Shown in pieces: positions 26,800-36,484 of a stretch of DNA of 64,000 nt. Every line of letters begins with the position of its first letter. Position 1 is the stretch's first letter. Made by a program: the position numbers and the translations under genes. Origin of the DNA: Stigmatella aurantiaca DW4/3-1 (lineage in GTDB: Bacteria > Myxococcota > Myxococcia > Myxococcales > Myxococcaceae); contig NC_014623.1 in the NCBI RefSeq assembly GCF_000165485.1, positions 5,226,893 through 5,290,892 on the forward strand, written 5' to 3'. A model generated the notes under the pieces. That model was not told where the DNA came from. It saw only the letters and a list, made by a program, of their open reading frames with translations, and did not search any database.

Positions 26800-27675
26800 A
26801 TGGAGACGACTTCCCGGCGGCTTGAACAGCTCGGACTGAAGGTGGAGTCCCACGCGGGCGGCGTCCAGGTGACGCTCACGCTGGAGCCCCAGGTGGCTCC
26901 CGAGAACCCGGTCACCCATCAGCGCCTCTCCCACGTCACCTTCCAGGTGTCCGAGGACCGGTTGACGCCCGTGGCCCCGCCGTCGGTGGTGGGGCTGGCC
27001 CCCCTCTCCTTGAGTTCCGTGGAGAGTGCGGAGGAGCTGGCGCTGCTCCTCCGGGACATTTTCGAGGAGCACCTGTTTCATGTGGAGCGCCGCTCCGCGC
27101 AGCTCAACGCGCTGGGGCTGCACCCCCTGGTGAACCCAGAGACGCTCGAGCTGTCCGCGGAGCTGGCGTCGGGGCCGCTCCTCTTCACGCTGGTGGCGGA
27201 CCGGCAGGGCTTCTTCCGGGTGGGCAAGGTGCTGCGCCAGGGGACGCCGGTGGAGAGCAGCGCCGTGCACCGCTTCGAGCTGTCCGAGTTCCGCGAGCGG
27301 GATGTGCTCGCGGGCTACCTGGCGGCCCTCTTCGACGAGCCGCCCGCCCGGCCTCTGCCGGGGCCGCTGAGCATGCGGGGCCTGGTGCGTTTCTCGGAGC
27401 TGGCGGAGCGCTTTGGCACCCAGGCCATCGTGCCGCCGCGCAGCCACCTGGAGCTGCTCGTGCAGATGTCCGTCAACGGCGAGTCCTACCGTTTCGCCGC
27501 GGCGCGGCTGGTGGGCCGCACCTTCCGGGGGCTCCTGGCCGGCTCGAAGGGCAAGGTGTGGGCGGAGCGCTTCGAACTGGATGACTTCCCTGGCATCGTC
27601 CAGTTGGTGGCGGGCCTTCTGAAGGTGCCTCCCGAGGCCGTGAAGCTCATGGGCCCGGACACGCCACAGGAGTAG
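26800..27675 (+). CDS. conserved protein of unknown function upstream of rnc
   Basis: 291 residues, no signal peptide, no membrane segment and no cysteine-based motif. The N-terminal half is beta-rich (VQVTLTLEPQV) and the C-terminal half has an amphipathic layout ending in FPGIVQLVAGLLKVPPEAV. I do not recognise a family. It begins two bases after the acyl-CoA dehydrogenase stop and ends three bases before the rnc start, so it sits in a tight transcription unit with both. Codon use is the same as its neighbours. Confidence 0.75.
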   Translation: METTSRRLEQLGLKVESHAGGVQVTLTLEPQVAPENPVTHQRLSHVTFQVSEDRLTPVAPPSVVGLAPLSLSSVESAEELALLLRDIFEEHLFHVERRSAQLNALGLHPLVNPETLELSAELASGPLLFTLVADRQGFFRVGKVLRQGTPVESSAVHRFELSEFRERDVLAGYLAALFDEPPARPLPGPLSMRGLVRFSELAERFGTQAIVPPRSHLELLVQMSVNGESYRFAAARLVGRTFRGLLAGSKGKVWAERFELDDFPGIVQLVAGLLKVPPEAVKLMGPDTPQE

Positions 27676-27678
27676 CGC

Positions 27679-28401
27679 GTGGAGAAGCAGAGCCTGCAGG
27701 AGCGTGTCCAGACGCTGGAAACCCGGCTGGGGGTGCCGTTTCTCCGCAAGGACTTGGGGCTGGCGGCCCTCACCCACAAGAGCTACTTCAACGAGCACCG
27801 GGACGCGGGGCTCCAGGACAACGAGCGGCTGGAGTTCCTGGGGGATGCGGTGGTGGACCTGGCCATCAGCCACCGGTTGATGGAGCGCTTCCCCCTGGCC
27901 GCGGAAGGGGAGCTGTCCAAGCTTCGGGCCCTCATCGTCAACGAGGAAGGGCTGGCGCGCATCGCCCGGCGGCTGAGCCTGGGGGAGCTGCTCCTGCTGG
28001 GGCGCGGCGAGGAGATGACGGGCGGGCGGGAGAAGAACTCCCTGCTGGCCGATGCCCTGGAGGCCGTCGTGGGCGCGGTGTTCCTGGGGGCGGGGATGGA
28101 GCCGGTGATGGTGCTGGTGGACCAGCACTTCGCCGAGGCCCTGGACGGCGTGGCCCAGGGGCGCAGCGGCCTGGACTACAAGACGAAGCTCCAGGAGGAC
28201 GCGCAGACGCGGCTCAAGGTGCCCCCGCGCTACCGGGTGGTGGCCGAGGCCGGGCCGGACCACGAGAAGACCTTCGAGGTGGAGGTCTCCATTGGCTCGG
28301 AGCTGTACGCGCGCGCCACCGGCCGGAACAAGAAGGAGGCCGAGCAGGCAGCCGCCCGGGCCACCCTGGACATGCTCCGGAAGGACGACACCCCGAAGTG
28401 A
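27679..28401 (+). CDS. rnc: ribonuclease III
   Basis: 240 residues from GTG 27679 (CAGGAG seven bases upstream). It cleaves double-stranded RNA in rRNA and mRNA processing. The RNase III domain shows the signature NERLEFLGDAVVDL with the catalytic Asp/Glu, and the second acidic set lies in LADALEAVVGAVFLG. The C-terminal double-stranded-RNA-binding domain (about 163-235) begins DYKTKLQEDAQ and ends with KKEAEQAAARATLDML. Length and layout are normal. It is followed by two cyclophilins and then era, an rnc-era association seen in many bacteria. Confidence 0.96.
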   Translation: MEKQSLQERVQTLETRLGVPFLRKDLGLAALTHKSYFNEHRDAGLQDNERLEFLGDAVVDLAISHRLMERFPLAAEGELSKLRALIVNEEGLARIARRLSLGELLLLGRGEEMTGGREKNSLLADALEAVVGAVFLGAGMEPVMVLVDQHFAEALDGVAQGRSGLDYKTKLQEDAQTRLKVPPRYRVVAEAGPDHEKTFEVEVSIGSELYARATGRNKKEAEQAAARATLDMLRKDDTPK

Positions 28402-28444
28402 AACCCCTTGGACGAGGGGAGGGTGGCGAGTAGGTTCGCCGCCC

Positions 28445-29140
<696 letters not shown>

Positions 29141-29149
29141 GGAGACCGC

Positions 29150-29704
29150 ATGGGAATGATGGACGAGGTACGTTCAGGTAAGGATTTGTACGCCACCTTC
29201 GAGACCACCGAGGGCGACATCGTCGTCCAGTTGTTCTCGAAGGATGCGCCCAAGACGGTGGAGAACTTCGTGGGGCTGGCCACGGGGGAGAAGGGGTGGA
29301 CCCACCCCGAGACGTTCCAGCCCCAGGTGGGCACGCCGCTGTATGACGGGACCCTTTTTCACCGCTGCATTGAAGGGTTCATGATTCAGGGCGGCGACCC
29401 GCTGGGCCGTGGCAACGGGGGCCCGGGGTACCGCTTCGAGGACGAGTTCCAGAGCGGCCGGAAGTTCAGCAAGCCGGGCCTGCTGGCCATGGCCAACGCG
29501 GGCCCCCACACCAACGGCAGTCAGTTCTTCATCACCGTGGTGCCCACCCCCCACCTCAACAATAAGCACACCATCTTCGGCGAGGTGGTAAAGGGCTATG
29601 AGGTGGCGGATCGCATCGCCAACCAACTGCCCAAGGACCGGAATGACCGGCCGACCCAGGATGTCCGAATCCGCAAGCTGACCATCTCCACCACGGCGCC
29701 GTAA
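29150..29704 (+). CDS. cytoplasmic peptidyl-prolyl cis-trans isomerase (cyclophilin)
   Basis: 184 residues without a signal peptide. [31 protein letters not shown] and [10 protein letters not shown] show a complete active site, though the position before the Ile of the HR motif is Cys here (HRCIEG). It is a paralogue of the gene just upstream: [11 protein letters not shown] and the [16 protein letters not shown] block are shared. One copy is thus exported and one stays in the cytoplasm. Both precede era. Confidence 0.93.
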   Translation: MGMMDEVRSGKDLYATFETTEGDIVVQLFSKDAPKTVENFVGLATGEKGWTHPETFQPQVGTPLYDGTLFHRCIEGFMIQGGDPLGRGNGGPGYRFEDEFQSGRKFSKPGLLAMANAGPHTNGSQFFITVVPTPHLNNKHTIFGEVVKGYEVADRIANQLPKDRNDRPTQDVRIRKLTISTTAP

Positions 29705-29719
29705 CGCTCCGCAGTGTCT

Positions 29720-29740
29720 CGCCCGCCGGGAAGGCGGGCG
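29720..29740 (+). terminator. possible terminator hairpin after cyclophilin genes
   Basis: CGCCCGCC / GGCGGGCG, 8 pairs with a GGGAA loop, 15 bases past the stop of the second cyclophilin. It is followed by GGGGAG and not by T residues, so termination may be incomplete. Confidence 0.4.
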
Positions 29741-29815
29741 GGGGAGCCGCAGGGTGCCGCCGTCCCACGGGACCTCCCAGAAGTGGAAGGGGGCCCCCAG
29801 ATCACCTCCAAAACG

Positions 29816-30757
29816 ATGGCCTCGAAGACCTATCGCAGCGGCTTTGCCGCGCTCATTGGCCGCCCCAACGTGGGCAAGAGCACGCTGCTCAATCAACTCA
29901 CCGGCGAGAAGATCGCCATCGTCTCCCCCAAGCCACAGACGACCCGGAACCGCATCCTGGGCGTGGTGACGCGCCCCGAGGGCCAGGTGGCCTTCATCGA
30001 CACGCCGGGCATCCACCAGGCCAAGGGAGAGCTCAACCGCTACATGGTCGAGGTCGCCCTCCAGGCGGCCGAGGAAGTGGACCTGGTCCTCTTCGTCGTC
30101 GACGTCCCGGGAGGCGAGAAGCTCGAGGTGGGGCCGGGCAACCGGATGATCCTCGAGCGGCTGCAGAAGCTGGGCAAGCCGACCTTCCTGGTCATCAACA
30201 AGATCGACACCCTGCCCAAGGCGCTGATTCTTCCGCTCATCGATCTGTACCGCAACGAGTTCCCCTTCGCGGAGGTGGTCCCCATCTCCGCCCGGGAGGG
30301 GGACGGGGTGGACCGGCTCTTCCAGGTGGCGCTCCAGCACCTGCCCGAGGGGGAGCGCATCTTCGACGAGGACATGCTCACCGATCAGCAGGAGCGCACG
30401 CTGGTCTCCGAGTACATCCGGGAGCAGGTGCTGCGGCACTGCCGGCAGGAAATCCCGTACTCCACCGCGGTGCTGGTGGAGGTCTTCGATGAGTCCGAGC
30501 GCGAGCCGCGGCCGGATGCGCCGCCGGGCCCTCTGGCGGGCCTCATCCGCATTGCCGCCTCCATCTATGTGGAGCGGGACAGCCAGAAGGCCATCATCAT
30601 CGGCAAGCAGGGCCAGATGCTGAAGACCATCGGGACGGATGCGCGCAAGGCCATCCAGCGGTTGCTGGGTGCGCACGTCTACCTCTCGCTCCGGGTCCGG
30701 GTAGAGCCTCGCTGGAGCGATCGCCCCGAAGGGCTCAAGAAGCTGGGTTACGAGTAA
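29816..30757 (+). CDS. era: GTPase Era
   Basis: 313 residues. Essential GTPase that binds 16S rRNA in 30S assembly. The G1 motif GRPNVGKST, switch region KPQTTRN, G3 DTPG and G4 NKID are in order, followed by the KH RNA-binding domain (about 215-300) with IIIGKQGQMLKTIG. The ATG at 29816 lacks a good ribosome-binding site; CACCTCC, which resembles the anti-Shine-Dalgarno, lies just before it. The stop overlaps the der start by one base (TAATG), so the two GTPases are coupled. Confidence 0.95.
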   Translation: MASKTYRSGFAALIGRPNVGKSTLLNQLTGEKIAIVSPKPQTTRNRILGVVTRPEGQVAFIDTPGIHQAKGELNRYMVEVALQAAEEVDLVLFVVDVPGGEKLEVGPGNRMILERLQKLGKPTFLVINKIDTLPKALILPLIDLYRNEFPFAEVVPISAREGDGVDRLFQVALQHLPEGERIFDEDMLTDQQERTLVSEYIREQVLRHCRQEIPYSTAVLVEVFDESEREPRPDAPPGPLAGLIRIAASIYVERDSQKAIIIGKQGQMLKTIGTDARKAIQRLLGAHVYLSLRVRVEPRWSDRPEGLKKLGYE

Positions 30758-32145
30758 TGAAACCGCTGGTCGCCATCGTCGGTCGCCCCAACGTGGGCAA
30801 GTCCACGCTGTTCAACCGGCTCGCCGGGCGCCGCCTGGCGCTCGTCGAGGACGAGCCCGGGGTGACCCGGGATCGCCACTACGCGGACGCGCAGTGGGGA
30901 GACCGGGCCTTCACCTTGATTGACACGGGCGGCTTCGTCCCGGGCGAGAAGGATTCGCTGCTCAAGCAGGTGCGCGAGCAGGCGCAGCTGGCCGTGGAGG
31001 AGTGCGACGTCATCCTCTTCGTCACGGATGGGCGCGCGGGGCTCACCTCGGCGGACGAGGCGGTGGCCGGGCTGCTGCGCAAGAGCGGCAAGCCCGTGGT
31101 GGTGGCCGCCAACAAGCTGGACAACGCCTCGGACTCCATGCAGGCGCTCTCGGGGGAGTTCTTCCGGATGGGGCTGGGCGAGGTGATGCCCCTGTCGGCC
31201 GAGCACGCCCTGGGGGTTCCCCAACTGGTGGAGGCGGTGCTGGACCGGCTCCCGCCGAAGCAGGAGGGCGAGGACGCCGAAGCGCTCCCCGACGACGGGA
31301 CCCTCCGGGTGGCCATCATCGGCCGGCCCAATGTGGGCAAGAGCACGATGGTGAACGCCATCCTCAAGGAGAAGCGCGTGGTGGCCAGCGAGGTGCCGGG
31401 CACCACGCGGGACCCGATCGACTCGGCGCTGACCTACAAAGGCCACAAGCTCATCCTCACGGACACAGCGGGCATCCGGCGCAAACGGTCCATCGCGCAC
31501 CGGGTGGAGCAGTTCTCCGTGGTGTCGGCGCTCAAGGTGATGGACCGCAGCGACGTGGCGGTGCTCCTCATGGACGCCACCGAGCCCGCGGTGGACCAGG
31601 ATGCCAAGCTGGCGGGGCTTGCCGAGGACAAGGGCCGCGCCCTGGTCATCGTGGTGAACAAGTGGGATCTCATCGGCACGGACCAGCGCCGGCAGGAGGC
31701 CTACCGCGAGGCGCTCAAGCACTCCCTGAAGTTCGTGGGGTATGCCCCCATCATCTTCACCTCCGCCCTGACGGGCTCCAAGGTGGAGAAGGTGGTGGAC
31801 ATCGCCGTGGAGCTGGCCGAGCAGTTCCGGTACCGGGCGCCCACCCCGCAGCTCAACCGGCTGCTCGAGCACATGGTGGACTCGAACCCGGCCCCCATCG
31901 TCGCGGGCAAGCCCCTGCGCCTGTACTACATCGCCCAGGTGGGCACGGCGCCGCCCACCTTTGCCCTCACGTGCAACTACCCTGAGCGCGTGCCGGACAT
32001 GTACAAGCGGTACATCACCAACCAGCTCCGCAAGACGTTTGACCTGCGGGTGCCCCTGCGGCTGCTCTTCCGGGCCCGGCCGGGGCAGGCCAAGCGCGAG
32101 GCCCGCAAGCGCCCCCACCTGAAGGGCAAGGGCAAGAAGAGCTGA
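30757..32145 (+). CDS. der: ribosome-assembly GTPase Der (EngA)
   Basis: 462 residues with two tandem GTPase domains: G1 GRPNVGKST at 9-17 and again at about 189-197, with DTGG/DTAGIR G3 motifs and ANKLD / VNKWD G4 motifs. A C-terminal KH-like domain follows (about 355-445, YYIAQVGTAPPTFALTCNYP). The last residues are a Lys/Arg-rich tail. Der acts in 50S subunit maturation. It is translationally coupled to era, and a separate promoter precedes the next gene. Confidence 0.96.
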   Translation: MKPLVAIVGRPNVGKSTLFNRLAGRRLALVEDEPGVTRDRHYADAQWGDRAFTLIDTGGFVPGEKDSLLKQVREQAQLAVEECDVILFVTDGRAGLTSADEAVAGLLRKSGKPVVVAANKLDNASDSMQALSGEFFRMGLGEVMPLSAEHALGVPQLVEAVLDRLPPKQEGEDAEALPDDGTLRVAIIGRPNVGKSTMVNAILKEKRVVASEVPGTTRDPIDSALTYKGHKLILTDTAGIRRKRSIAHRVEQFSVVSALKVMDRSDVAVLLMDATEPAVDQDAKLAGLAEDKGRALVIVVNKWDLIGTDQRRQEAYREALKHSLKFVGYAPIIFTSALTGSKVEKVVDIAVELAEQFRYRAPTPQLNRLLEHMVDSNPAPIVAGKPLRLYYIAQVGTAPPTFALTCNYPERVPDMYKRYITNQLRKTFDLRVPLRLLFRARPGQAKREARKRPHLKGKGKKS

Positions 32146-32186
32146 GCCCCTTGGTGCGCCGGGGCCCTGCCTTCGGCGTGTTCGCG

Positions 32187-32216
32187 TTGACACCCCCGGC
32201 GGGCGCTCCGTAGATT
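32187..32216 (+). promoter_or_regulatory. sigma-70-type promoter of the YfgM-like/BamB-like genes
   Basis: A perfect TTGACA at 32187-32192, 18 bases, then TAGATT at 32211-32216. A start near 32223 would give a leader of about 33 bases before the GTG at 32256. It is the best promoter match in the window. Confidence 0.7.
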
Positions 32217-32255
32217 GCGCCGCCTTTCGCCCCAGAGAAGAAGAGGTTCTGCGAC

Positions 32256-33065
32256 GTGGCCAAGCCCGAGAAGATTGCTCAAGAGGAGCTCAAGCAGCCG
32301 GACGCTTTCCAGCGCGTGGGGGCCGAAGCCGAGGACTGGCTGGTCCAGCGCCAGCGGCTCGTGCTCATCGCCGTGGGCGTGCTGCTGGTCGGCGGTCTGG
32401 GCGTGGCCCTGTTCAGCTACTCCTCCTCCAAGGGCGAGACCCGGGCGGCCCAGGCGCTGGGCGCGGCGCTGGAAGTGCTCGATCGCCCGGTGTCCCCTCC
32501 GGTCGAGGGCGAGCCGCCGCCCCCCGCAGTCCCGGGAGAGCCCGCCCCGTTCAAGACCGCCAAGGAGCAGGATGAGGCGCTGGTGAAGGCGCTGACGGCC
32601 TTCCGCGCCGAGCACAAGGGCACCCACTCGGCGACGGCCGCGGCCCTGCCGCTGGGCAAGGCCGAGTACCGGCTGGGCAACAACGAGGGGGCGATTGCCG
32701 CCTTTGGCGAGTTCCTCAAGGGCGCGGCGCAGAACGATCCGCTGCGCGCCTCGGCGTTCGAGGGCCAGGGCTACGCGTACGAGGCGCAGCAGAAGTACGA
32801 TCAGGCCCTCGCCGCGTTCGACGAGATGACGAAGGTGAATTCGGGCGGGTTCCTGGTGGGGATGGGGCAGTACCACCGGGCGCGGATCCTCATCCTCCAG
32901 GGCAAGAAGGACGAGGCGGCGGCGCTGCTGGCGAAGATTCCCACCGAGCACGCGAGCTCCTCGGCGGCGCGGCTCTCCACCGAGCGGCTGGCGCTCCTGG
33001 CGGCCGAGGGCATCAAGGTCCCCACGCCCGCGCCGCCCGCTGACGCTGTACAGGACGCGGGATAG
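32256..33065 (+). CDS. YfgM-like TPR membrane protein
   Basis: 269 residues from GTG 32256 (AAGAGG nine bases upstream). A short cytoplasmic tail precedes one membrane segment (about 31-51, VLIAVGVLLVGGLGVALF). The periplasmic part holds TPR-like helices (about 110-250). It resembles YfgM, which in E. coli is a Sec-associated periplasmic TPR protein encoded beside bamB and der. Here the order der, this gene, then a BamB-like lipoprotein repeats that neighbourhood. A role in envelope-protein biogenesis is inferred from the synteny. Confidence 0.7.
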   Translation: MAKPEKIAQEELKQPDAFQRVGAEAEDWLVQRQRLVLIAVGVLLVGGLGVALFSYSSSKGETRAAQALGAALEVLDRPVSPPVEGEPPPPAVPGEPAPFKTAKEQDEALVKALTAFRAEHKGTHSATAAALPLGKAEYRLGNNEGAIAAFGEFLKGAAQNDPLRASAFEGQGYAYEAQQKYDQALAAFDEMTKVNSGGFLVGMGQYHRARILILQGKKDEAAALLAKIPTEHASSSAARLSTERLALLAAEGIKVPTPAPPADAVQDAG

Positions 33066-33074
33066 ATCCTCGGC

Positions 33075-34232
33075 ATGATGAAGCGGCGCGCGTGGAAGCG
33101 TTGGCTCGGGGCTGCGGCGGCGATGGGTATGCTCGGCGCGTGCAGCTCCGTTCCGCTGTATGGGAACCCGGTGACTTCCGGCTCCCGCCAGCCCCCCTCG
33201 AACTTCTTCGAGGTGGATTGGTGGACCCCGCTCGTCGAGCCGGTCACCCTGGAATACGGCCCCCGGGAGTTGGCCACCCCGGCGGTGGATCCGGACTCCG
33301 GGCGTGTCATCACGCTGACCCGGGATGGCGTCATCCGGTGCGTGGCCCCGGGCGGGACGCTGGAGTGGTCCTTCAAGACGAGCAACCGCTTCACCTCGGG
33401 CGCGTCCGTGCAGGACGGCATCGTCTACGTGCCCGCGGGAGACGGCTTCCTGTACGCGCTGGAGGTGCGCACGGGGAAGCTGAAGTGGAAATACGAGGCC
33501 GGTGAGGCGCTCGCCACGGTCCCCGTGAAGGCGGGCGCGCTGGTGCTGGTGGCCTCGGAGAGCGACACGCTCTTCGCGGTGAACGCGGCCACGGGCGCGT
33601 GGGCCTGGCAGTACCGGAGGGATCCGCCCAGCGGCTTCACCATTCACGGCGCGAGTTCGCCGCTGGTGAAGGACGGCACCGTGTACCTGGGCTTCTCGGA
33701 CGGGTACCTCGTGGCGCTCGACGTGGAGGCCGGCACCGAGAAGTGGGAGAAGGCGCTGGCGACGGGCGCCACCCAGTTCCTCGATGTGGACTCGACGCCC
33801 GCGATCGACGAGGCGGGCCGCCTCTATGTGACGTCGTACCAGGGAGGGCTGTATGCCCTGGACGCGGCGACGGGCGATGTGCAGTGGAACTATGCGGTGA
33901 GCGGCCTGACGTCGGTGCTGACGGCGGGCGAGGTGGTCATCGCCAGCGGTGACGGCCGGTTGGATGCCTACCTGGGCGATACCGGGCGGCTGCTCTGGTC
34001 CCTGAACCTGGGCGAGCTCGCGGGACGTTCCCCGGTGCTGGCGCGCGGGATGATTCTCCTGGCCAACCAGCGGGCGCTGCTCTTCGTGGATCCGCGCACG
34101 GGCAAGTCCCGGCTGGCGTGGAACCCGGGGGACGGCATCAGCGCGCCGCCGCGCGTGCTGGGCTCCAGCGCCTACGTGCTGTCGAACAACGGCTACCTGT
34201 ATGCGCTGCACCTGCGCGGGGGCGGCGGTTGA
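33075..34232 (+). CDS. BamB-like PQQ-repeat lipoprotein
   Basis: 385 residues with a lipoprotein signal (lipobox LGAC). The rest is an eight-bladed propeller of PQQ/YncE-type repeats, seen as GFLYALEVRTGKLKWKYE, GYLVALDVEAGTEKWEK, GGLYALDAATGDVQWNY and similar. This is the BamB architecture, a subunit of the outer-membrane beta-barrel assembly complex. It starts nine bases after the YfgM-like stop and shares its promoter. Assignment to the Bam complex is inference from fold, lipobox and neighbours. Confidence 0.75.
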   Translation: MMKRRAWKRWLGAAAAMGMLGACSSVPLYGNPVTSGSRQPPSNFFEVDWWTPLVEPVTLEYGPRELATPAVDPDSGRVITLTRDGVIRCVAPGGTLEWSFKTSNRFTSGASVQDGIVYVPAGDGFLYALEVRTGKLKWKYEAGEALATVPVKAGALVLVASESDTLFAVNAATGAWAWQYRRDPPSGFTIHGASSPLVKDGTVYLGFSDGYLVALDVEAGTEKWEKALATGATQFLDVDSTPAIDEAGRLYVTSYQGGLYALDAATGDVQWNYAVSGLTSVLTAGEVVIASGDGRLDAYLGDTGRLLWSLNLGELAGRSPVLARGMILLANQRALLFVDPRTGKSRLAWNPGDGISAPPRVLGSSAYVLSNNGYLYALHLRGGGG

Positions 34233-34252
34233 CGGGGAGGGGGCCTCGCACG

Positions 34253-34657
34253 GTGCGGGTGGTGGCGGCGCTGCTGCCGCATCCCGAGGATGGCGCGAGG
34301 TTCCTCGTGCAGCAGCGGCTTCCCGGCGGCAGCCGGGCGCTGCTCTGGGAGTTTCCCGGCGGCAAGGTCGAGCCGGGCGAGTCGGACGAGGCGGCCCTGG
34401 CGCGCGAGTGCCGGGAGGAGCTGGATGTGGCGCTCGAGGTGGGCCGGCGGCTGTGGGAGGGCCGGCACACGTACCCGGATCTCACGGTGGAGCTGGTGCT
34501 GTACGCCACCCGGCTGGTGTCGGGTGAACCCCGTCCCCTGGGCGCGCACGCGCTGAAGTTCCTGACGCCCGCGGAGATGGGGGCGTTGCCGTTCTGCGAG
34601 GCGGACATTCCCTTGCTGGAGGATCTGGTGGCCGGAAGGATGGGGAGCCTGGGGTGA
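34253..34657 (+). CDS. NUDIX hydrolase, MutT-like
   Basis: 134 residues from GTG 34253, twelve bases after GGGGAGG. The NUDIX box reads GGKVEPGESDEAALARECRE followed by EEL, with the metal-binding glutamates in place. MutT-type enzymes hydrolyse oxidised nucleotides such as 8-oxo-dGTP; relatives also act on other NDP-X substrates. WEFPGGKVE is the family's typical sequence. A TTG at 34229 overlapping the preceding stop is an alternative start. Its stop overlaps the next ATG by one base (TGATG). Confidence 0.85.
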   Translation: MRVVAALLPHPEDGARFLVQQRLPGGSRALLWEFPGGKVEPGESDEAALARECREELDVALEVGRRLWEGRHTYPDLTVELVLYATRLVSGEPRPLGAHALKFLTPAEMGALPFCEADIPLLEDLVAGRMGSLG

Positions 34658-35547
34658 TGCTCTCGCGGACGTTCCAGCACATTCCGGGGGTCGGGCCTTT
34701 CCGCGAGAAGGAGCTGTGGGCCAACGGCATCCGGACCTGGGACGACTTCCCGGCGGCGGGGACCGGGGTGGCCATCAGCAAGAAGTCGGACGAGCTGGCC
34801 CGTGAGTACATCCTCCGGGCCCGGGAGGCGCTTGCGCGGCGGGACTTGCGGACGCTGGCCCAGCTGCTGCCATCCCGGGAGCATTGGCGGCTGTACCCGG
34901 AGTTCGCCCAGGACGCCGTCTACTTCGACATCGAGACGGACGGCAGCGAGACGCAGGTGCCCACCGTGGTCTGCCTGTACGACAGCCAGGGCCTGCACGT
35001 CTTCATCCAGGGCCGCAACATGGATGCGCTGCCCGAGGCACTCGCGGCGCGGCGGCTGTGGGTGTCCTTCAACGGCACGGTCTTCGATGCGCCCGTGTTG
35101 AGGAACTACTTCGGCGCCGAGCGATTCCCGAGCCCGGAGGCACACATCGACTTGCGCTTCGTGACGCGGCGCCTGGGGATGGGCGGCGGGCTGAAGGACA
35201 TCGAGGACAAGCTGGGCATCGGTCGGCCGCCGCACCTCAAGGGGGTCAACGGCTGGGACGCGGTGCTGCTGTGGCGCGCATACAAAGCCCGGGCGGACGT
35301 GGAGGCCTTGCGGTTCCTCGTCGAGTACAACCTCTACGACGCGTTCCAGCTCCGGACATTGATGGACGTGACGTACAACCGGGGGGCCGACGAGCTGAAC
35401 CTGGATGTGCCCCGGCTGCCAGTGTTCGACCGGGGGGACGTGCTGTACGACGTCAGCAAGATCATCCTGGAGCTGGGGCCTTCCGAGCGGGACTTGGAGA
35501 CGCTTGCCCGGGTGCGCAGCCAGGACCGCGATCTGCGCGACGGCTGA
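34657..35547 (+). CDS. RNase H-like 3'-5' exonuclease domain protein (YprB-like)
   Basis: 296 residues. The first ~60 residues resemble a helix-hairpin-helix (IPGVGPFREKELWANGI). The DEDD-type exonuclease core follows: VYFDIETDG holds the first Asp-Glu, LWVSFNGTVFDAPVL the second Asp, and EYNLYDAFQL a third. This matches the YprB/predicted ribonuclease H-like family. Nucleic-acid cleavage is likely, the substrate unknown. It is translationally coupled to the NUDIX gene, so the two may act in nucleotide or DNA housekeeping. Confidence 0.8.
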   Translation: MLSRTFQHIPGVGPFREKELWANGIRTWDDFPAAGTGVAISKKSDELAREYILRAREALARRDLRTLAQLLPSREHWRLYPEFAQDAVYFDIETDGSETQVPTVVCLYDSQGLHVFIQGRNMDALPEALAARRLWVSFNGTVFDAPVLRNYFGAERFPSPEAHIDLRFVTRRLGMGGGLKDIEDKLGIGRPPHLKGVNGWDAVLLWRAYKARADVEALRFLVEYNLYDAFQLRTLMDVTYNRGADELNLDVPRLPVFDRGDVLYDVSKIILELGPSERDLETLARVRSQDRDLRDG

Positions 35548-35646
35548 CCGGGCTGTTCACTTTCGGGTCTTGGGAATCCCTCCTGACGCGGGGGGTTCCG
35601 GCTCTCAGCGAGGATTGAGCACCAGAAACGCAGTCCTGGAGGTCCC

Positions 35647-36477
35647 ATGAGCGAGCAGTCGTTTTCCGGAGGTCCGCCCGTGGCTCCCGGCGGCCCGTCA
35701 TCGCAGCCAGGTTCCGCCCGTGTCCGCATCGTGGGGGCTTTGGTGGCCTTCGGGGCGCTGGTGGGCATCGGGGCGGGCGCTTGGTACGCGCTCCAGAAGG
35801 CGCCGGAGGCCCCGGGGCTGCCAGCGGCCACCGAGCCAGCGGCCGTCCGGCCGGATGCTGGGGCCGCGCCGGTGGAACCGCCGCCCTCGGTTCCCGAAGG
35901 AGATTCCCGGGTCCGTCAGAACGTGACGTCCTTGTCTTCGGATCCCGAGTTCGCGAAGTGGCTGGGCGTGGAGGGGCTCCTGCAGCGGTTCACGACGGCC
36001 GTGGGCAACATCGCGGACGGCGAAAGTCCCCGCATGGTGCTGTCGTTCATGGGGCCCACGGAGGGCTTTCAGGTCGTGGAGGATCAGGGGAAGATCACCA
36101 TCAATCCGAGCACCTACGAGCGGTATGATCCGGTGGCCCGGGTGATTGGCTCCCTGGACGTCCAGAAGTCGGTGGCTGCCTGGCGGGAAATCAAGCCACT
36201 GGCCGACCGGGTCTATGTGGAGATCGCGCCGCCCGGACGGGCGTTCGAGCAGACCTTGTCCCTGGCCATTCAGCACCTGTTGAACGTGCCGGTTCCGCCG
36301 GAGGATGTGGAGGTCACCGAACGCGGGGCGCTCTACGTGTACGCGGACCCTCAACTCGAGGGCCTGAGCCGGGCCCAGAAGCATCTGCTGAGAATGGGCC
36401 CCCGGAACATGCAGCTCATCCAGAGCCGGCTCCGGGAACTCCAGACCGCCTTGGGATTGCCCATGGGCGGTCACTGA
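35647..36477 (+). CDS. DUF3014 membrane-anchored protein
   Basis: 276 residues. A short Ser/Gly/Pro-rich cytoplasmic start is followed by one membrane segment (about 27-47, VGALVAFGALVGIGAGAWY), a Pro/Ala linker and a periplasmic DUF3014 domain (about 90-265) with DPEFAKWLGVEGLLQRF and YERYDPVARVIGSLD. The function of DUF3014 is not known. The start follows GGAGG by five bases. It is convergent with a small lipoprotein, seven bases apart. Confidence 0.8.
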   Translation: MSEQSFSGGPPVAPGGPSSQPGSARVRIVGALVAFGALVGIGAGAWYALQKAPEAPGLPAATEPAAVRPDAGAAPVEPPPSVPEGDSRVRQNVTSLSSDPEFAKWLGVEGLLQRFTTAVGNIADGESPRMVLSFMGPTEGFQVVEDQGKITINPSTYERYDPVARVIGSLDVQKSVAAWREIKPLADRVYVEIAPPGRAFEQTLSLAIQHLLNVPVPPEDVEVTERGALYVYADPQLEGLSRAQKHLLRMGPRNMQLIQSRLRELQTALGLPMGGH

Positions 36478-36484
36478 GGGGCCG

